NCBI GenBank assembly: GCA_018806985.1
Contig: JADANN010000422.1
Coordinates: 642,001 to 706,000 of the forward strand
From: Angiostrongylus vasorum
Lineage: Eukaryota > Nematoda > Chromadorea > Rhabditida > Metastrongylidae
Direction of reading: 5' to 3'
Length of the DNA: 64,000 nt
How positions within the stretch are numbered: the stretch's first letter is position 1; every line of letters begins with the position of its first letter. A program made the translations under genes and the position numbers. Shown piece after piece: positions 58,540 through 64,000 of the stretch. The notes under the pieces were generated by a model that searched no databases, had not been told where the DNA came from, and saw only the letters and a list, made by a program, of their open reading frames with translations.

Positions 58540-60247
58540 ATTAAGTAGGTTTATTTGTTATATGAAAACACGTACACATTCCTTATTATCACCTGCATCA
58601 CCTGTACTCCTGTTGATCGTCGACTGACTCGAGCGCGCGCCAGTAAATCTTCCATTTTTTCCCTGTCGCGTGCAAGAGTAGCCCAGTGGGTTCTGCTCGC
58701 CCTAGGGACTCGTCGAGCATCATATCTTTCTTCTTGGTTCTTCGTGAAGAACACTGACCATCGGGTCGGTGGTCTTCCTGCAGTACGTTTGACATCCCGA
58801 GGAATGCAGTCACTAACGGCTCTTGTCCATCGGTTGTCATTCATACGCATTACGTGTCCTGCCCACCTTATCTTCGACTGTTTGGCGTACAGAACGGCAT
58901 CTTTGATTTTTGATCGTTGACGCAGGTCGGAGCTTCCGATCCCATCCCTTACTTGTGTGAAACGGGATAGTCCTACTATCGCCCCTTCGACTGCGCTTTC
59001 GATAACACTGAGTTACCTTTCATCCTGCTTACTCATCGACCAGGTTTCTGACGCATACGTTAGGGCAGGAAATGCCGTTGAGTCGAAAAAGGTGGACACG
59101 GAGTCGGGTGTTCTTTGTTCTCTTCACTACATCCTCGATGCTGTTGAAAGCTCCCCAAGCCGCTCGCTTCTTTCTGCTCGGCTCTGGAGCTAAGTCGTCC
59201 ATAATACTGATTTCACGACCTAGAAAGACATAACTGCAGCATTCGGAGATATTCGTTCCGTTGAGCGTGAATGGGGCATACGAAACCAATCCGTTCTTCA
59301 TGAATATCTTTTTTATGAGATTAAGTCGAAGACCAATCTTTCCACAGGCTTTATCAAAGTCGGCAAGCATACGTTCCGCTTGGCTAATGTTTGGTGTTAT
59401 AAGGACGATGTCATCAGCAAAGGGAAGATGATGGAACTGCCAATATCGATTTTTCACTTCCATATTATCCTATTCCAGTGTTCGCATGACGTTCTGGAGG
59501 GTTGCGGTAAATAATTTTGGCGAGATGGTATCGCCTTGCCTAGCTCCTCTTTTGACGTCAACGTTAATATCGTTGTAGAATGGTGAAATTTTGGTTGTGA
59601 AATTCTCGTGCAGCTCACAAAGAATCTTTATGTGCTGAGTAGGGGCTCCTTGACTATCAAGGGCTTCCATGACTGCTTCTATCTCAATTGAATCAAAGGC
59701 CTGTAAATCATTGAAAGTGAGATAAAGCGGTCTTTGTACTCTAGCGATACTTCAGTGAGCCTTGTTATCGTGTGGATGTGGTTCATCGTCCTAAATCCTT
59801 TTCGAAACCCTGCTTGCTCACATGGCTGTCCTTCGTCCAGTGTTCTGTCAATCCTGTTTAGGATGACTCGAGTGAAAAGTTTGCAGACGACAGACAGTAC
59901 GCAGATTGGACGATAGTTGCCGATATCGTGTGGGTCACCGTTCCTGAACAATAACACGGTCTTGCTGGTCTTCCACTCTTGTGTAGGGACCTTGCATTCA
60001 AACAGGTAACGTTTGAAGAGCCGAGCCAGTGTGTTTACGAGAACTGGCGGAAGGTTCTTCAGGTGTTCTGGTCTTATCCTGTCCGGACCTGGTGCTGTTC
60101 GATTTTCCACCGACGAAATGGCACGTCGGATTTCGGAAGGGAGAACCGGTTGTACAACATATCCATCCTCCTTTATTTCATATGACGGGAAGTGGATGTG
60201 GTCATCGAAGAGATCTGAGTAGTATTCGTGTACTTCCTTAGTGCTTT
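58540..60247 (-). pseudogene. RTE-clade non-LTR retrotransposon, 5' truncated
   Basis: Best preserved LINE in the window, read right to left. YYSDLFDDHIHFPS (60240-60180) is followed by NRTAPGPDRIRPEHLKNL, GDPHDIGNYRPICVLSV, QAGFRKGFRTMNHIHTI, VKRGARQGDTISPKLF and PFADDIVLITPNISQAERM (catalytic Asp pair). The C-terminal domain follows: MRMNDNRWTRAVSDCIPRDV and SRTHWATLARDREKM. At least one stop (near 59467) and frameshifts (near 59700 and 59080) interrupt it. The endonuclease half is missing: homology stops at 60247, close to a family B copy starting near 60280. It is an RTE-type element (apurinic endonuclease plus RT) reduced to the RT and tail. Confidence 0.92.
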
Positions 60248-60279
60248 AGAAGAAGACACAAGCTTGCCTATACCGTACT

Positions 60280-60535
60280 TATTTGGATATTTGGATGGTC
60301 TTGGTCTTCACTGGTTGTGCGAACCTCAGCATTATTTTCCTTTTTTTCGGAGTTTTGCTGATCTAGCCATGGTGGTTCCTTAGGGTGCCGACGTCAGCCT
60401 CGTCAAAGTCTGCCCCAGGTCGTCACAACCACAGGCAGTCGCAGCCCTTGTGGATCAGAGGGAGATTTGCCACCATGCGACTAGTTGCGTGCTGGGGCGG
60501 TGGTGGAGCCTGGTATTGGTTTACTTGCACTTGTG
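60280..60535 (+). repeat. Family B repeat, 3' truncated
   Basis: TTTGGATATTTGGATGGTCT, GGAGTTTTGCTGATCTAGCC, CACAACCACAGGCAGTCGCA. It stops in the GGTGGAGCCTGGTATTGGTT block. Confidence 0.8.
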
Positions 60536-60644
60536 CCATAGACTTACAAAACGTGAATAGCCGAATACTTTTTAAACATTTCCTTTTACCTTGTCGAAAA
60601 AAATTAATAATTGACAGTAAATAAAAAAGAAAACATTGTGATCT

Positions 60645-60890
60645 CAACTACAGCCTCGGCTTAACACGGTTTAATGCTGATTTGTGCTCCTCATATCATT
60701 CCCGTTCTCAGGTGACTGCTGATGGCACCGTTAGGTAAGAAAATGGCCGAGAGAAACAACGAACTAGAGGTGTCAATGATGCAATGGGTAACACGTGACC
60801 ACCGGAAATGGTAGTAGCGTGTTCGAATCTGGCCTGAGGTGTAACCTTTGCAAATATCGTAACATCATAGTAGACGTATTTCCTTTTATT
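60645..60890 (+). repeat. Family C SINE variant
   Basis: CAGCCTCGGCTTAACACGGT, GGCCGAGAGAAACAACGAAC, tRNA-like GTCAATGATGCAATGGGTAA and GTGTTCGAATCTGG (B box), tail CGTAACATCATAGTAG. Confidence 0.75.
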
Positions 60891-60994
60891 TGATTAATTT
60901 TTTGGAATGTGAAGTCTCTTTAACTGCAAAAATTAATAGTTTCTTAGATCATTTCTCATCGACAATCGATGACGATGAAGCTGTGTAAAAGTGT

Positions 60995-61165
60995 ACAGCC
61001 TTGATCAATCACCGTCAAGCTCTCGACTTGGTTTAATTCATTGAGGTGAATGGATGCATATCTGCCTAAACAATCACTTGCGGTGGCTTACTGATGCATC
61101 ACGTCCTTTTTAGCCCCAGACAAGTCTGGTACAGATTTGGCTCCTTGAGGGATCAGTGAATTGGT
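60995..61165 (-). repeat. Family A SINE fragment
   Basis: Tail and body only: CTTGATCAATCACCGTCAAG, TCACTTGCGGTGGCTTACTG, CCCCAGACAAGTCTGGTACA. Confidence 0.65.
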
Positions 61166-61482
61166 TTCAGAGCGTAGAGATCGACACAACAACGATCGCA
61201 GGGTGGACGAACCATTTTGCTAAATGCTACCTGCAGAAAACGATATCTTCCCGAAACGTCGATAAATGACGTTACGAGTATATGATTAACTTCACTTCCA
61301 TCTTCACCACAGGGAAATGGAGGCGTTAAACTATGAGTTCTTGGGTTATTCGAAAAGAAATTTAGGTTTTTAATATTTGGCATTCTGTACAAATCTTTAA
61401 ACACATAGAAATTCTTATAATCAATTTAAAAGCTTCCAGATCTGTAAAACTTTGTTTTGCTGCGAAATCAACATAGGGAAAC

Positions 61483-61550
61483 CGGGGACAGATGTAGTAC
61501 CGTAGTTAGAAGTGCTCTCAATACACAGTGGTTCAGTGTCTGATCAATAC
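61483..61550 (+). repeat. Family A SINE head fragment
   Basis: GATGTAGTACCGTAGTTAGA and CTCAATACACAGTGGTTCAG keep the A-box and B-box spacing in decayed form. Confidence 0.45.
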
Positions 61551-61619
61551 CAAACGATTTATCTTTATCCTCTATCCTTGATGTGAATGAGGAATCCTTT
61601 ACGTCAAAAACCTGGTCAC

Positions 61620-62095
61620 TGCATAAGCAGGATGAAACACTCAGCGTTATTAAATGCGCAATCGAAAGAATGATGCCGGGAGTATCCCGTGTCACGCAAG
61701 TAAGGGAAGAGATCCGAACATCCAACCTGCGTTAACGATCGAAAATCAAAGATGCCGTTCTGTACGCCAAACAGTCGAAGATAAGGTGGGCCGGACACTT
61801 AATGCGTATGAACGACAACCGGTGGAAAGAGCCGTTAATAACCAGATTCCTCGGGATGTCGGGATGTCACACCCACTGCAGGAAGACCATCGACGCGATG
61901 GTCAGAGTTCTTCACGAAAAGCCTCGAAGAAAGATATGATGCTCAACGAGTTCTTAGAGCGAGCAGTACCCACTGGGCTACTCTTGCACGCGACAGGGAA
62001 AAATTGAAGTTTTACTGGGGCCCGCTCGAGGTCACTCGACGATCAAAAAGGACGACAGGTGGTACAGGTGACGTTCGAGAGCGCTTTCTTGGCTG
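61620..62095 (+). pseudogene. RTE-clade LINE, C-terminal fragment
   Basis: SVIKCAIERMMPGVSRVTQV, SKIKDAVLYAKQSKIRWAGH and LMRMNDNRW match the C-terminal domain of the RTE at 58540-60247, in the opposite orientation. One stop falls near 61732, and a frameshift moves the final block. Confidence 0.85.
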
Positions 62096-62479
62096 AGAGA
62101 TTGACGAGGGCTGTGAATTGCTTGCATCCAAGGATTTCTAATTTCCTCTCTGTCGAGAAATACGACCGCCTTTAATGCTTTGACAGCAGCATTTCCACCA
62201 ACATAAAGTCACTATAAATCAAGCCTTAGGAAAGTACACTGTGGCATGTTCCTAAACAAGAAAAAATCCTTGAGAAAAAATTACGACGAAAAGGCAGCAA
62301 ATATTTGTTATGTAATGTATTTGTTAAAGTGGTGGAAACAAAAACACGCTCTTTGCATGGATGCAGTAATCGATTAGTGCTAAAAACAATGGTCAATTTC
62401 TGAATAGCAAAGCAAAATACTATATCATATATTCTAATTTATTCCTACACCACCCTTCGTCACATCTACTGTGAGAATA

Positions 62480-62775
62480 CAGTATCTTTGAGGCCGATTC
62501 GTTTTCCTCGCATTTGTCGTCTACAAAGGTCTTCGAGCACTTCATGTATTATTTCGACTGCTTCCTGAAGATTTTGCGTCCTTATGAATTTCGTAGAATG
62601 CTGGTTGAGTCGATTCTTCTTCTAATCCTGGACATAGCCGATTTAAGGCGTTGCTACGTGGATTGAAGGAGACCACTGCGGAGGAAGTCGAACCAGCATC
62701 TCGTTTGCTAATGAGCTGCATCGCTAACGGTTGCGCTACGCACGTATTGTTGAAGGACTTCCTACCATCGAACAC
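62480..62775 (-). other. ORF of unknown origin with tRNA-like segment
   Basis: The minus-strand frame from 62775 runs through CPGLEEESTQPAFYEIHKDA; a second frame continues with EAVEIIHEVLEDLCRRQMRG to a stop near 62470. Inside the first ORF, about 62740-62675, lies a tRNA-like stretch (GCGTAGCGCAACCGTTAGCG and GGTTCGACTTCC). It is probably a SINE head fused to unknown sequence. I cannot assign a protein family. Confidence 0.3.
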
Positions 62776-62819
62776 ACTACGTTGATAATTAGTTCGTAAC
62801 AGCGTGTATTACCATCTAT

Positions 62820-63323
62820 GGACAACGGAGAACCGGATCATTTACCCTGATAGTAGAAGCGGTGACTGCATGAGTCCGGCTAGTGTAATTGATTCCTTGC
62901 AAATCGTGCGGGGACAAATACACTGACGAAACAGGCAGATCACTCTGCACCTGGCGTAGGACACAGAGACATAACGGCGAAGATTTTTGAAATAAAGGTC
63001 ACTGTCCTCGCACAGGAATCCAAAATATCACCGCGTGAAACTTTTTAAGTGTTTTGAATGAATTCTGAAAATTCGAAAATGAATCCTGAGGAGTGCCATG
63101 CGACCACGTGTTATCTCGCGCATTTTAGCGCTCCTTTGAGGTTGAAGCTAAACTTTCTCTGGCGATAATCTTAACGAATTTTAGAGATTCGTTCGAGAAT
63201 ATGCGAAAATTGATGTTTACTTCCCCGATTGAGTGTTCCTGTATGAAAAAAGATCGAGGGAAAGCTGGAAGTGATAATGCCACCACTTCTTGTTGTTGAC
63301 ATTATATAGTACAGTAATATGTG

Positions 63324-63361
<38 letters not shown>

Positions 63362-63570
63362 GTATGTATATATTATACTCTAGCTTTGTTACGGAGTCGG
63401 TTCTGAAGCTCGTTGCCGCCCTATGCAAGGATATCTTAGAATCAGTACAGCTGGACAGCTGGAGAGAAACTTGGTCCCAATTCCAATAGCGAGTGCGCAC
63501 ATGTTTCCCTACATGATTGAAATTTGTGCTCCGGGTTCAGTTATGGAAGTGTTTGACCGACTAGATTTCA
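62820..63570 (+). mobile_element. Penelope-like element, endonuclease remnant
   Basis: CKSCGDKYTDETGRSLCTW (about 62894-62950) resembles the GIY-YIG type endonuclease core of Penelope-like elements, with the usual Gly-Glu replaced by Asp-Glu. Further on, 63010-63115 aligns base by base with the post-RT region of the first copy (6425-6525), and 63530-63560 with 6695-6730. Confidence 0.65.
63323..63376. repeat. (TA)n(TATG)n microsatellite
   Basis: TA repeats merging into four to five TATG units. Confidence 0.95.
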
Positions 63571-63836
63571 TATCAAGTTGAGAATCCAAATCGCTTCAAA
63601 TGATCGTAGAACGCATACAGTTTGCTTTCATCAGCTGCGCAAGCTGGCAAGAATCAGCTGTTGATACCGACTTCATCCGACCTGAAAGTTGGAGACGAAG
63701 AATAGTCAAGCGCTGTGGTAGGATTTCTTATTATATGACTAGATGAGAAATAGATGGGTTTGCGACAAAGCCAATGCCTCCGACATTTCTTAACAGAATT
63801 TCCTGTATAACAGTGGCTTCATCACCTAATCGGCAT

Positions 63837-64000
63837 TTGTCGATCTTCTTGCTTTTCGTCTCTTGTAGGCGATCATGTGGAATTTGATGTGATCGTCGGC
63901 TTCAAGAAGAGCGTAAAGATAAGTGTTTGAAAAGGCTGCATAGATGTCGTCGGTACACAGCAAGAAGGAGGCTCCATGTCTCGTCATCGTCGTGTTCGTT
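63837..64000 (-). CDS. Partial ORF running off the window
   Basis: The minus-strand frame is open from the window edge to TAG at 63837: CTDDIYAAFSNTYLYALLEA, then a basic end YKRRKARRSTNAD. It could be the 3' exon of a gene lying mostly outside, or an exon ending at TTAG|GTGATG. I do not recognise a family. Confidence 0.3.

Noticed and set aside
63171..63500. 109-residue ORF
   Set aside because: It crosses the TA/TATG microsatellite, and the rest overlaps Penelope remnants.
1..64000. CRISPR array, phage or bacterial system
   Set aside because: The sequence is eukaryotic with spliced genes; direct repeats here are dispersed SINEs or microsatellites, not spaced arrays.

Overview
The window looks like nuclear genomic DNA of a parasitic nematode, most likely a strongylid or hookworm relative. 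The evidence is AT-rich sequence, short exons with nematode-type acceptors (TTTTCAG) inside introns full of repeats, and remnants of RTE-clade LINEs and Penelope-like elements of the kind abundant in hookworm genomes. The family and species placement is inference. No bacterial features, operon-style ORFs, CRISPR array or functional rRNA or tRNA gene were seen.

Most long ORFs here are not genes. The real genes are chains of short exons, and I assembled them by hand from splice sites, matching intron phases and protein similarity. Two genes are secure. (1) REV1, the Y-family translesion polymerase and deoxycytidyl transferase, lies on the plus strand at 40506-56149. It reads as 24 phase-consistent exons encoding about 875 residues: acidic N-terminus, BRCT, polymerase core, PAD and C-terminal Pol-zeta/insert-polymerase binding domain. 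(2) Integrator complex subunit 9 (INTS9) lies on the minus strand, from about 37994 down to about 25530. It has 18 located exons of about 640 residues, with a metallo-beta-lactamase/beta-CASP fold that has lost its zinc ligands. The two are divergently transcribed from a 2.5 kb repeat-filled interval.

Less certain genes lie on the left. A plus-strand Ig-domain protein has four phase-matched exons at 14698-18481. A possible tyrosine-rich cytoplasmic tail exon at 25282-25513 lies tail-to-tail with INTS9. A minus-strand gene of unknown function has six exons between 10665 and 2214. Exon-like ORFs just after REV1 (56161-56533) and at the right edge (63837-64000) may belong to further genes.

The rest is an accessory landscape of retroelements. 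Three short repeat families (called A, B and C here) recur about 35 times on both strands. Families A and C have RNA polymerase III A/B-box heads and look like tRNA-derived SINEs; three A copies have visible target-site duplications. B is about 370 bp with a weaker tRNA-like head. At least four Penelope-like elements, many detached Penelope 3' ends sharing one terminal motif, and four RTE fragments make up most of the remainder. Layout: 1-14.6 kb mostly repeats plus the unknown minus gene; 14.7-25.5 kb Ig gene with long introns; 25.5-38 kb INTS9; 38-40.5 kb intergenic SINEs; 40.5-56.2 kb REV1; 56.2-64 kb retroelement debris.
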